Assembly (NCBI GenBank): GCA_041493955.1
Contig: JBGPZW010000074.1
Coordinates: 1-16,477 of the forward strand
Direction of reading: 5' to 3'
Source of the DNA: QHYU01 sp041493955
GTDB taxonomy: Bacteria; Acidobacteriota; Terriglobia; Acidiferrales; UBA7541
Length of the DNA: 16,477 bases
The notes under the pieces were generated by a model that searched no databases, was not told where the DNA came from, and saw only the letters and a program-made list of their open reading frames with translations. The position numbers were made by a program, and so were the translations under genes. The number at the start of each line of letters is the position of its first letter. Position 1 is the stretch's first letter. Below, in pieces: positions 7,211 through 14,261 of this stretch.

Positions 7211-8401
7211 CTACGGCGCGCTGCGCGCCTTCAGCCCCAGGCGCTCGACTTCCTCGCGCGCCAGACGCCGGGCCTCGCCGTCGGCCGCGAGCACGTCGGC
7301 AATCTCCACAAAGCGCGCCCGCGGCATGCGCTCAAGCACGCGCTCGATAACCTGGGCGATGCCCGGAAACGGCAGCCGGCGCTCGAGGAACGCGGCCACA
7401 GCCACCTCGTCGGCGGCATTCAGCGCGCAAGGGAGCGCACCGCCCGCACGCAGCGCCTCGCGCGCCAGGCGCAGGCACGGAAACCTCCGCGTTGAAACCT
7501 TCTCGAAGTCCAGCCGGCGCAGCGCGGCCCAATCGAGCTGACCTCCATTGGAGGCAGCCCGCTCCGGATAGGTTAACGCATATTGGATGGGCACGCGCAT
7601 ATCGGTCGCGCCGAGCTGTGCCAGAATCGAACCATCCACGTACTCCACCATCGAGTGCACCGTGGATTGCGGGTGGATGACCACGTCAATCTGTTCGGGC
7701 GCCATGCCGAACAGCCAGTGCGCCTCGATGACCTCGAAACCTTTGTTCATCAGCGTGGCCGAATCAATGGTGATGCGCTGGCCCATGCGCCAGTTGGGAT
7801 GCGCCAGCGCCTGCTCGGGCGTGGCCGCGGCGAGTCGCGCCAGCGGCGTCTTGCGGAAGGGGCCGCCCGAAGCGGTCAGTACCAGCCGGCGGACCTCGCG
7901 CGGCTCTCCGGCGCGCAGGCACTGGTGGATGGCGTTGTGCTCGCTATCGACCGGAAGAAGCTCGACGCCGCTCGCTCGCGCAGCGGCCATCACGATTTCC
8001 CCCGCCGCGACCAGCACTTCTTTATTCGACAGCGCCACCTGCTTGCCCCCACGCACCGCGGCGTAAGTCGCTTCCAGGCCCACCACGCCCACCGCCGCCG
8101 AGACGACAATGTCCGCCTCGGGATGCGTGGCCACGCTTTCTAAACCTTCCCGGCCCCACTGAATCTCCGGCAGCGGGGCGTGCCCTGCGGCGCGCAAGCG
8201 CGCGGCCAGCTCGCCGCCGCGCTGCGCGTCGGCCACCGAAACCAGCGAAGGCCGGTGTTTGACCACCTGCGCGGCCAATTCTTCCAGGTTCGCGCCCGCC
8301 GCCAGCGCCACCACGGCGAAGCGTCCGGGCAGGGATTCCACCACGCTCAGGCATTGCCGCCCGATCGAGCCCGTCGAACCGAGAATGGCGATCTTCTTCA
8401 C
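7211..8401 (-). CDS. dxr: 1-deoxy-D-xylulose 5-phosphate reductoisomerase
   Basis: This 396-residue Dxr converts DXP to MEP using NADPH and a divalent metal. It is the committed step of the MEP route to isopentenyl diphosphate in the cytosol. The N-terminus has the Rossmann motif ILGSTGSIGRQ (residues 6-16). SNKEVLVAAGE and VDSEHNAIHQC carry the metal and substrate residues, ASGGPFR the substrate loop, and HPNWRMGQRITIDSATLMNKGFEVIEAHWLF the rest of the active site. All are intact and length is typical. The start is GTG at 8401, with a GAGAGAG tract upstream. It follows cdsA on the same strand after 106 bases holding a palindromic repeat. Its product pathway feeds the upstream uppS, so the cluster is functionally coherent. 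Confidence 0.97.
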   Translation of the reverse strand: MKKIAILGSTGSIGRQCLSVVESLPGRFAVVALAAGANLEELAAQVVKHRPSLVSVADAQRGGELAARLRAAGHAPLPEIQWGREGLESVATHPEADIVVSAAVGVVGLEATYAAVRGGKQVALSNKEVLVAAGEIVMAAARASGVELLPVDSEHNAIHQCLRAGEPREVRRLVLTASGGPFRKTPLARLAAATPEQALAHPNWRMGQRITIDSATLMNKGFEVIEAHWLFGMAPEQIDVVIHPQSTVHSMVEYVDGSILAQLGATDMRVPIQYALTYPERAASNGGQLDWAALRRLDFEKVSTRRFPCLRLAREALRAGGALPCALNAADEVAVAAFLERRLPFPGIAQVIERVLERMPRARFVEIADVLAADGEARRLAREEVERLGLKARSAP

Positions 8402-8428
8402 GATCTCTCTCGCTGCATCGTCCCGTGG

Positions 8429-8447
8429 CGCCGGCTTCCAGCCGGCG
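8429..8447. repeat. Palindromic intergenic repeat between cdsA and dxr
   Basis: CGCCGGCT-tcc-AGCCGGCG is a perfect eight-base-pair hairpin with a three-base loop. A second small inverted repeat, CCCGA-aagg-TCGGG, lies at 8482-8495. The GCCGGC core is shared with hairpins at 9431-9449 and 14127-14145. Neither is followed by a U-run, so I class them as dispersed repeats and not terminators. Confidence 0.5.
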
Positions 8448-8507
8448 TCTTTCCCCCGCGCCCGCCAAATCGCAAACCAGCCCCGAAAGGTCGGGACGCC
8501 ACATCAC

Positions 8508-9374
8508 CTAGCTGCGGCGCCCGACCACCAACTGAAAATAGTACCAGACCACCGGCGCGGCAAGAATCAGCGCGTCGATGCGGTCGAGCACGCCGCCGTG
8601 ACCCGGCAGCAGCGCCCCGGAGTCTTTCGCTCCGGCGCTGCGTTTGTAAGCCGATTCCAGCAGGTCGCCGGCCTGCCCGGCGACGCTGCTGAGCAGGGCC
8701 ATGGCCAGCAGATGGCGCGGCTCGAGCGCCATCCAGCGCGAGAACGCCCACGCCACCAGGAGCGCGCCAAGAAGATTTGCCGCCGCGCCTTCCCAGGTTT
8801 TCTTCGGGCTCAACTGCGGCGCCATCAGAGAACGCCCCATCGAGCGGCCCACAAAGTACGCCGCCGTATCCCCGACCCACACCAGCACGAGAACGAACAG
8901 CAGCAGCTTGGGACCTTCGCGGCCCGCGCCGTGCAACCGCACCACAAAACTCAGCGGGAAGGCCACAAAAACCAACCCCGCCGCGCTGATGCCCAGCGCT
9001 CCGAGTGCGTCCGCCAGCGGGCGCCGGCTTGCCAAGATGATCGCAGCCGCCCCGAGCACGAACACCAGGAGTACCAATCCCAGCGGCAGGATCGGCCCGC
9101 CCAGAGCCCGCGTCAGGGTAAGGACGCGGTTCAGCATCCAGCTCTCCAGCTCCGCCGCGCCCCACTGGCTGAAGAGCAGCGCCATCGAGCACGCGCAGGT
9201 CCAGAAGCGGTAGCCGCGCAGGCCGGCCCTAACTCCCAGGGCGAAGAATTCCAGCAGCGCCAGCAGCGTCACCAGGCCCACGCACGCGGTCACCAGCCCG
9301 GTCGTGCCCCACCACACCACCGCCACCACGGCGGGGATCAACACCGCCGCTGTGAGGATGCGCGCCCACGTCAT
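8508..9374 (-). CDS. cdsA: Phosphatidate cytidylyltransferase (CDP-diacylglycerol synthase)
   Basis: This integral membrane enzyme makes CDP-diacylglycerol from phosphatidate and CTP, the branch point of phospholipid synthesis. It has about eight hydrophobic segments (for example ILTAAVLIPAVVAVVWW and LVLLVFVLGAAAIILA). The C-terminal CDS signature is intact: KTWEGAAANLLGAL, then SAYKRSAGAKDSG, then LLPGHGGVLDRIDALI. Length is about 288 residues, normal for the family. I chose ATG at 9374 because the family usually begins just before the first helix; a GTG four codons upstream (9386) is equally possible and neither has a strong ribosome site. It lies between uppS and dxr on the same strand, the common bacterial order. 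Confidence 0.95.
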   Translation of the reverse strand: MTWARILTAAVLIPAVVAVVWWGTTGLVTACVGLVTLLALLEFFALGVRAGLRGYRFWTCACSMALLFSQWGAAELESWMLNRVLTLTRALGGPILPLGLVLLVFVLGAAAIILASRRPLADALGALGISAAGLVFVAFPLSFVVRLHGAGREGPKLLLFVLVLVWVGDTAAYFVGRSMGRSLMAPQLSPKKTWEGAAANLLGALLVAWAFSRWMALEPRHLLAMALLSSVAGQAGDLLESAYKRSAGAKDSGALLPGHGGVLDRIDALILAAPVVWYYFQLVVGRRS

Positions 9375-9430
9375 TGTCGGTGCCACCGCGGGATGGTCAC
9401 GCCGGCTTTCATCCGGAGCAATTTGAAACT

Positions 9431-9496
9431 CGCCGGCGAGCCGCCGGCGGTACGCGTAGGCTCGCTGGAGCTTCTTTGCTGCGCTCGGGATGACGG
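9431..9496. repeat. Composite intergenic repeat between uppS and cdsA
   Basis: It begins with CGCCGGCGAGCCGCCGGCG (9431-9449), a hairpin of two self-complementary octamers. It ends with a 25-base module at 9472-9496 beginning TTCTTTGCTGCGCTC and ending GATGACGG. Both modules recur in the same order and orientation at 14127-14145 and 14237-14261, with one mismatch in 19 and five in 25. The 9375-9542 gap contains no gene. Confidence 0.6.
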
Positions 9497-9542
9497 AATC
9501 ATGCGGCGGGTCTTTCGGCTGCGGAAGGGCTCCACCGGCGCC

Positions 9543-10403
9543 TCAGCCGCGCGAGCCTGCGGCGCGGCCCGCGGCTTTGGCGGCGCTCAGGCCGCCGTAG
9601 CGGCGTTCGCGCTTCTGAAAATCCAGGAGAGCTTCGAGCAACTGCGCGCGGCAAAAATCCGGCCAAAGCGTTTCGGTGACGTAAATTTCGGCGTAGGCGA
9701 TCTGCCAGAGCAGGAAATTGCTGACGCGCATCTCGCCACTGGTGCGGATCAACAGGTCCGGGTCGGGCAGCCCGGCGGTGTAGAGGTGCTCGGCGATGGT
9801 CTGCTCGTCCACGCGGAAGCCCGCTCCGCCGTTGTGTCGCACGCGCTCGAGGATGGCGTTGAAGGCGTCCACCAGCTCGGCGCGGCCGCCGTAGTTCAGC
9901 GCCACGGCCAGGCGCATGCCCGTGTTCTCGGCGGTCTGCGCCACGGCCTGGGCGACGTCGCGCTGCACTTCGGCGGGCAACTGCTCGGGCCGTCCGATCA
10001 CCACGAGACGAATATTGTTCTTGTGGATGACGGGCAGCTCCTTGCGCAGGTATTCGCGCAGCAGGCGCATCAGAAAATCAATCTCGGCTTTGGGGCGCCG
10101 CCAGTTCTCGAGCGAGAACGCATACAACGTGAGCGCCTGAATCTTCAATTGCGCGCAGGTTTCGATCACCTCGCGCGCCGTCTTGACCCCGGCGCGGTGG
10201 CCGGCGACGCGCGGCAGGTGGCGCCGCTGCGCCCAGCGGCCGTTGCCGTCCATGATGATGGCGATGTGCTGCGGGAGGCGGCGAGGGTCGAGCTGTTCGA
10301 GCAGGCGCCCTTCCTCGCGGTCGGCGGGTTTCAACAGCTCAGCGGCTTTCACGTCGCCAATCCTGGGGTTTGTCCGGGCTGCGCACGACATCGTGCCGGG
10401 CAT
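9543..10403 (-). CDS. uppS: Undecaprenyl diphosphate synthase (cis-prenyltransferase)
   Basis: This cytosolic enzyme adds isopentenyl units to farnesyl diphosphate in cis, making the lipid carrier for peptidoglycan and other wall polymers. The catalytic P-loop is HIAIIMDGNGRWAQ (Asp52), followed by GHRAGVKTAREVI, LTLYAFSLENWRRP, ALNYGGRAELVDA and the C-terminal DLLIRTSGEMRVSNFLLWQ and YAEIYVTETLWPDF. All expected motifs are present. At 286 residues it is slightly longer than usual, with a charged N-terminus. ATG at 10403 has GGGG nearby, but GTG at 10352, with AGGA eight bases upstream, would give a more typical N-terminus. A short Ala/Gly/Arg tail follows the last motif. It heads the uppS-cdsA-dxr-rseP block. 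Confidence 0.96.
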   Translation of the reverse strand: MPGTMSCAARTNPRIGDVKAAELLKPADREEGRLLEQLDPRRLPQHIAIIMDGNGRWAQRRHLPRVAGHRAGVKTAREVIETCAQLKIQALTLYAFSLENWRRPKAEIDFLMRLLREYLRKELPVIHKNNIRLVVIGRPEQLPAEVQRDVAQAVAQTAENTGMRLAVALNYGGRAELVDAFNAILERVRHNGGAGFRVDEQTIAEHLYTAGLPDPDLLIRTSGEMRVSNFLLWQIAYAEIYVTETLWPDFCRAQLLEALLDFQKRERRYGGLSAAKAAGRAAGSRG

Positions 10404-10425
10404 CTTTACCCCGCAAAGTTAACAC

Positions 10426-10450
10426 AGCAGGTACCTCGGCGCAACCTGCT
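10426..10450 (-). terminator. Weak terminator-like hairpin after the NRAMP-type gene
   Basis: AGCAGGT (10426-10432) and ACCTGCT (10444-10450) form a seven-base-pair stem with an 11-base loop, about 20 bases after the transporter stop codon. On the minus strand it is followed by GTGTTAACTTT, a poor U-run, so termination may be partial and uppS may be partly read through. Confidence 0.35.
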
Positions 10451-10470
10451 CCGGCGGCCGCGTGCAACGT

Positions 10471-11808
10471 TTACGGCACGATCGCACCCACGCCCAGCGC
10501 CTCGCCGTGGCCGGAGAACACGGCGTAGACCAGCACCACAGTGAGCGCGATCATGGCCGCGCTGGTGGCCCAGGCCACGGCGTTGAAGCCCCGGCTGTTG
10601 GTCTGCTCACCCATCAGGTCGCGGCGGTTGACCAGCAGCAGCACGAAGATCAGCACCAGCGGCAGCAGGAAGCCGTTGGCCACCTGCGAGAGCACGGCAA
10701 TGCGGATTAGCGGCGCGCGGGGAATCAGGATCAGGGCGGCGCCTACCGCAATCAGCGCGGTGTAGAGCCAGTAAAAGATCGGCGCTTCACTGAACTTGCG
10801 GTCCACGCCCGACTCAAAGCCCAGGGCCTCGCAGACCACGTAGGAGGTGGAAAGCGGCAGGATGGAAGCGGCGAACAGGGAAGCGTTGAGCAGCCCCAGG
10901 GCAAACAGCGCGCTGGCCCAGCGCCCGGCCAGCGGCCGCAGCGCCAGGGCGGCTTCCTTGGCATCGGCGATTTCGCGGTGCCCGGTGACGTGCAGTGTCG
11001 CAGCGGTGCACACGATGATGAAAAACACGATGAGCATGCAACTGATGCTGCCCACCAATACGTCGGTGCGGGTGTGCGCGTACTGCCGCGGCCCGACGCG
11101 CTTTTCCACCACGGCCGCCTGCAGGTAGAAATGCTGCCAGGGAGCGATGGTGGTGCCCACCAGGGCGGCCAGCATCAGCAGGTAGCCGGTGTCAAACCGC
11201 ACCGTGGGAATCACCACATTCTTGGCCGCCACCAGCCAATCCGGCTTGGCCAGAAACGCAGAGACCACATAGGCCAGATACACGACGCAAATCGTCAGGA
11301 AGATTTTCTCCACGCGCGCGGCGGTCCCGCGCAGCACCAGCACCCAGACGACCAGCGCCGCCAGCGGCACGGAGATGTACTTGCTGACGCCGAAGACCTC
11401 CATGGCCGAAGCCACGCCGGCGAATTCGGCCAGCACGTTGCCGAAATTCACCACGAGCACGGCCAGCATGACGAAGAACGTCACCCGGAAGCCGAACTCC
11501 TCGCGGATCAGGTCCGAGAGGCCTTTGCCGGTGACCGCGCCCATGCGCGAGCACATTTCCAGGGTCACGTAAAGCGCAAAGGTCATGGGGATCAGCAACC
11601 ACAGCACGGTGTAACCGAATTGTGCCCCGGCGAGCGAATAGGTGTAGATCCCGCCAGCATCGTTGTCCACGTTAGAGACGATCAGCCCCGGCCCGACAAT
11701 GGCAAAGAAAATGGCCAGGCGGCGCCGCAGCGGACGCGTGCGCGTGCGCAGCGCGGCGCTCCGCTCGCGCCACCAGTCTCGGCCCGCCGTGATCTCCATC
11801 CAGTTCAT
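10471..11808 (-). CDS. NRAMP-family divalent metal transporter, probable Mg-type (NRMT-like)
   Basis: This 445-residue protein has about eleven hydrophobic segments and the NRAMP (SLC11) fold. TM1 reads AIVGPGLIVSNVDNDAGG and continues YTYSLAGAQFGY. Aligned on AGAQxGY, the classic DPGN becomes DAGG: the metal-binding Asp (Asp50) is kept but Asn becomes Gly53. In TM6 the classic MPH becomes APW (GTTIAPWQHFYLQ), so the soft Met ligand is Ala222. From memory these changes mark the NRMT branch, which carries Mg2+ and not Fe/Mn. A basic, Trp-containing N-terminal tail of about 30 residues precedes TM1. It starts 18 bases after the MgtE-sensor-like gene, with GAGGG upstream, so the two are co-transcribed. 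An atypical Mn/Fe MntH remains possible. Confidence 0.88.
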   Translation of the reverse strand: MNWMEITAGRDWWRERSAALRTRTRPLRRRLAIFFAIVGPGLIVSNVDNDAGGIYTYSLAGAQFGYTVLWLLIPMTFALYVTLEMCSRMGAVTGKGLSDLIREEFGFRVTFFVMLAVLVVNFGNVLAEFAGVASAMEVFGVSKYISVPLAALVVWVLVLRGTAARVEKIFLTICVVYLAYVVSAFLAKPDWLVAAKNVVIPTVRFDTGYLLMLAALVGTTIAPWQHFYLQAAVVEKRVGPRQYAHTRTDVLVGSISCMLIVFFIIVCTAATLHVTGHREIADAKEAALALRPLAGRWASALFALGLLNASLFAASILPLSTSYVVCEALGFESGVDRKFSEAPIFYWLYTALIAVGAALILIPRAPLIRIAVLSQVANGFLLPLVLIFVLLLVNRRDLMGEQTNSRGFNAVAWATSAAMIALTVVLVYAVFSGHGEALGVGAIVP

Positions 11809-11826
11809 CGGCTGCAGGTCCCTCGC

Positions 11827-13068
11827 TCAGCGCCTAGCCGCCAGCCGCGTCACCACATCGTCCACAGTGATGGTGCCAATGGGCCGCCCCACCTCGTCCA
11901 CCACGCTCAGGGTGCGCAGGTTGTACTTTTCAAACAGCTCAATCACTTCCCGCTCGTCCGATTCCGATCCCACTGAGATCAACGCTTCGGATTTCAGCTC
12001 CACCATGCGCTGATCCGGCGCGGCCAGCAGCAGCCGGCCCAGGCGCACCGCGCCGGAGAGTTTGGCTTCGGAGTTGATCAGCAGCACGGTGTCGAGCTGT
12101 TCGAGGTTGACCTCCCGCGAACGGACCCACTCGATGACCTCGTCGCGCCTGGCGGTCTCGCCGACGTAAATGAACTCGGGGTTCATCATGCCGCCGGCGG
12201 TGTCTTCACCGAATCGGAGCAGGTCGCGGACCTCCTGAGCTTCGTCACGCGGCATCTCCTGCAGCACCTCCTGCGAGTTTTCCGGCGTCAACCCGGCCAG
12301 CAGGTCGGCAGCCTGGTCCGGCTCCATCTCCTCGATGATGTCGGCGGCTTTTTCCGGATCGAGTTTCTCGACAATCTGGGTCGTGAGCCGGGCGTCGAGC
12401 TCGGCGAGTGCCTCGGCGGCGGTCTGGTCGTCCACCGAGGCGATGATGGACTGGCGCTCGGCAGGCGAGAGTTCTTCCATGATGTCGGCCAGATCGGCGG
12501 GGTGCAGCCGCTCGAGCTTCTGGTGGGTGATGCGCAGCTTGACTCGCCGCATCGGGTCGGACTCGATCAGGTTGACGAACTCCCAGAGGATCAGCCGGCT
12601 GGGCAGCTTTTCCTGGAGGCGGCGGATCATCGAGGGCGACACCAGCCCCTGCAGCAGCCGCCGGGCTGCCCCGGTCAGGCCCACGTCCACTTGGGTGACG
12701 CGCAGCTCGACCGTGCCGTTGGTGCGCTGCTCGGTCAGGTCAATGTCGTTCACCCGCACCACTTTGTGCCCGGAGGTGTCGATGATCTGCTGGTCGAGCA
12801 GGTCCTTGCGCACGGCCAGCCAGGCCTCGTTCGGCTGATAGTACTCGAGCGCCTTTTCCTCCACGTTCAGCCGCACCGTGCCCGGCGCGACAAAGGCCAC
12901 GTGGTCGTAGCGCGCCACCAGCGGCAGATATTTCCCGCGCCCCAGCAGCATCCGCGCCACGCGATTGGGCTGGTCGGCCGGCTCGATGAACATCTCGGTG
13001 ACCCGGCCAACGAAATTACCCTGCGCGTCGTAGGCTTCCGCGCCCAGCAGTTCGGTCGCGTGCAGCAT
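11827..13068 (-). CDS. PRC-barrel / MgtE_N / CBS-pair protein: MgtE sensor module without a channel
   Basis: This 413-residue soluble protein starts with PRC-barrel-like sequence (LLGAEAYDAQGNFVGRV, residues 7-23). A second similar unit lies near residues 90-112 (LLDQQIIDTSGHKVVRVNDI). An MgtE_N superhelix covers about 185-290, rich in paired acidic residues (LHPADLADIMEELSP, KAADIIEEMEPDQAADLL). A CBS pair runs from DTAGGMMNPEFIYV (about 289) to the C-terminus. In MgtE this N-plus-CBS region senses cytosolic Mg2+ and gates the channel; here the protein ends right after the second CBS with no membrane domain. The NRAMP-like transporter begins 18 bases downstream, suggesting it is the gated partner. 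ATG has GGAGG five bases upstream. A terminator-like hairpin and long leader precede it. Confidence 0.88.
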   Translation of the reverse strand: MLHATELLGAEAYDAQGNFVGRVTEMFIEPADQPNRVARMLLGRGKYLPLVARYDHVAFVAPGTVRLNVEEKALEYYQPNEAWLAVRKDLLDQQIIDTSGHKVVRVNDIDLTEQRTNGTVELRVTQVDVGLTGAARRLLQGLVSPSMIRRLQEKLPSRLILWEFVNLIESDPMRRVKLRITHQKLERLHPADLADIMEELSPAERQSIIASVDDQTAAEALAELDARLTTQIVEKLDPEKAADIIEEMEPDQAADLLAGLTPENSQEVLQEMPRDEAQEVRDLLRFGEDTAGGMMNPEFIYVGETARRDEVIEWVRSREVNLEQLDTVLLINSEAKLSGAVRLGRLLLAAPDQRMVELKSEALISVGSESDEREVIELFEKYNLRTLSVVDEVGRPIGTITVDDVVTRLAARR

Positions 13069-13323
13069 GTTTTCCTCCCGCCCTCAGCGGACAACAAAAA
13101 ACCCGCGGCCGAGAACATCCCTCGACCACGGGTCAACCCGTCACCGACTTGCGCAAGCCTCAGTCGGGTGTCACTCCCGCAGAAGTGGACTTCCTCTGCT
13201 CGCTCCAGTCCGGCCCTATCCTGCTCCGCCGGGCCCGCTCACAGTCCGGGCCGGCCGCCGCACGCGGGCGTCTGGGCAAGGGCTCCTGTTCCGTTTTGCG
13301 GCGCATAAGAAACAGTTGTCCTC
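13069..13323 (-). promoter_or_regulatory. Long structured 5' leader of the MgtE-sensor/NRAMP operon (candidate riboswitch or attenuator)
   Basis: On the minus strand this leader of roughly 250 nt holds several GC-rich hairpins. GCCGGCCCG pairs across 13255-13228 with one bulge. A small hairpin lies at 13199-13179. CACCCGACT pairs with AGTCGGTG (13170-13142, one bulge). ACGGGT-tg-ACCCGT lies at 13141-13128. Two near-copies of CGGACTG-GAGCG occur at 13248-13236 and 13212-13201. It ends in a terminator hairpin whose 5' arm overlaps the 13141-13128 hairpin, so the two cannot fully coexist. No clear protein-coding gene fits, and I could not match it by eye to the M-box or another known class. Confidence 0.5.
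13096..13132 (-). terminator. Intrinsic terminator hairpin just upstream of the MgtE-sensor gene
   Basis: CCCGTGGTCGAG (13132-13121) pairs with CTCGGCCGCGGG (13113-13102) over 12 base pairs with two G-U wobbles and a seven-base loop. A run of six T follows (13101-13096). The start codon lies 27 bases beyond the last T. It either ends transcripts coming from the CYTH gene or works as the attenuator of the leader. Confidence 0.75.
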
Positions 13324-13329
13324 GATTTG

Positions 13330-13360
13330 ATTAGTTAACGGCAGTCGCGCGCTTTGTCAA
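13330..13360 (-). promoter_or_regulatory. Candidate promoter of the MgtE-sensor/NRAMP leader
   Basis: A perfect TTGACA (13360-13355) reads on the minus strand, 32 bases after the CYTH stop. The best -10 candidate, ACTAAT (13335-13330), matches four of six positions but the spacer is 19 bases. Predicted transcription start is near 13323, giving a leader of about 250 nt. Confidence 0.45.
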
Positions 13361-13391
13361 GCGAAGACTGCACCTAAACAGAACTTTTTCT

Positions 13392-14063
13392 TCACTTGTT
13401 CTTGCTTGAAAACAGCATATCCCCGGTGGGGTGGCCGTGCTTGCGGCATCGGTCGAGGTAGAGTGCGCGATAGCTCTTGGTGATGTAGTCGCCCGGGGCG
13501 TAGCCCAGCAGCCCTGCGGCCTGGTCAATGGCCTGCGGCGTCCCCTCGAGCTCGATGAAAGCCCCCAGGGGGGTCTCGTCGAGGTCCACATGAAGCCCGG
13601 CGGCCCAGTGCTGCGAGGCAGGAAGACGATAGCTGGTGCGGTATTTTTCGTAGCGGAACCACCCGCGCAAGCCCAGCGACTCGAGGATCCCCTGGAGATC
13701 CTCCGCGTCGGCTACGCTGACCTCCCGCTCCTCGCGCACCTTGTAGCGGCCGCCCTGTGCTGCCTCGCCGGCCGTCTCAGCCACCGACGGGCCCTTGTAG
13801 GTGAGCACCACGCGCCGGGACGCCGCGCCGGCCTTCCCCGCCCGGCCGCGCCGGCCGGTCCGTGACGCCGGCTCCTCCACGCGCACGCGCAGGAGTTGCC
13901 CCTGCTTGGCGAAGCCTCCTTCAGGCGTATCAAACAGCGTGTTCATCTCATGCAGTCGGCCGGGCGGGGCCGGCCGGGCGCCCAGGCGCGCCAGGCGCCG
14001 CCGCAAGGCTTCCGCGTCGGCCACCGGCAGCTTGATCTCGACCTCTTTTCGGCTGGTCGTCAT
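13392..14063 (-). CDS. CYTH-domain protein (class IV adenylate cyclase / triphosphatase family)
   Basis: This 223-residue soluble protein has the CYTH tunnel fold. The diagnostic ExExK motif is EVEIK at residues 7-11. It is followed by LHEMNTLFDTPEGG, QLLRVRVEE, RRVVLTYKGP, YKVREEREVSV, RYEKYRTSYRL and HVDLDETPLGAFIELEG, which supply the alternating acidic and basic residues lining the tunnel. Such proteins act on triphosphates (adenylate cyclase, thiamine triphosphatase or inorganic triphosphatase), and the sequence does not decide between them. An Arg/Gly/Ala-rich insertion (about residues 68-82) separates two strands and may be a flexible loop. ATG at 14063 is the first good start. It is divergent from the oligopeptidase gene. 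Confidence 0.85.
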   Translation of the reverse strand: MTTSRKEVEIKLPVADAEALRRRLARLGARPAPPGRLHEMNTLFDTPEGGFAKQGQLLRVRVEEPASRTGRRGRAGKAGAASRRVVLTYKGPSVAETAGEAAQGGRYKVREEREVSVADAEDLQGILESLGLRGWFRYEKYRTSYRLPASQHWAAGLHVDLDETPLGAFIELEGTPQAIDQAAGLLGYAPGDYITKSYRALYLDRCRKHGHPTGDMLFSSKNK

Positions 14064-14126
14064 CGGCTAGTCATAAAGCCGCCGTCCCAGGAACGTTTCT
14101 CTGCTATTCACATGCTGCAGGAAAAG

Positions 14127-14261
14127 CGCCGGCGAGACGCCGGCGGTGCCCGGGGCGCCCTAAAGGGCGCCGCTACACAACACGGCCATCATTCTAAGTC
14201 CCGGTCTGACCGGGGCGAAGGATCTCAACACTGGGATTCTTCGCTCCGCTCAGAATGACAG
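14127..14261. repeat. Composite intergenic repeat between the CYTH and oligopeptidase genes
   Basis: There are three modules in order. CGCCGGCGAGACGCCGGCG lies at 14127-14145. GGCGCCC-TAAA-GGGCGCC (14154-14171) is followed by CGCTACACAA. A 25-base module at 14237-14261 begins TTCTTCGCTCCGCTC and ends AATGACAG. The first and third also occur at 9431-9496, and the CCGCTACACAA end occurs at 1026-1036. Apart from these and the promoter, the 14064-14357 gap contains nothing I can assign. Confidence 0.62.

Noticed and set aside
8259..10544. Very long open frame on the plus strand
   Set aside because: It lies antisense to dxr, cdsA and uppS, which carry complete family motifs; the translation is Arg/His/Gln-rich and low complexity, typical of a shadow in GC-rich DNA.
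10471..11808. Calling the transporter MntH
   Set aside because: The fold is NRAMP, but the DPGN and MPH metal-site motifs are replaced, so a Mn/Fe transporter name would be misleading.
13141..13323. Leader compared with M-box, cobalamin, RNase P and SRP RNA
   Set aside because: Short likenesses exist (GAGGAAGTCC as in RNase P, ACTGTGAGCGG as in cobalamin elements), but the remaining conserved blocks of each class are missing, so no known class is named.
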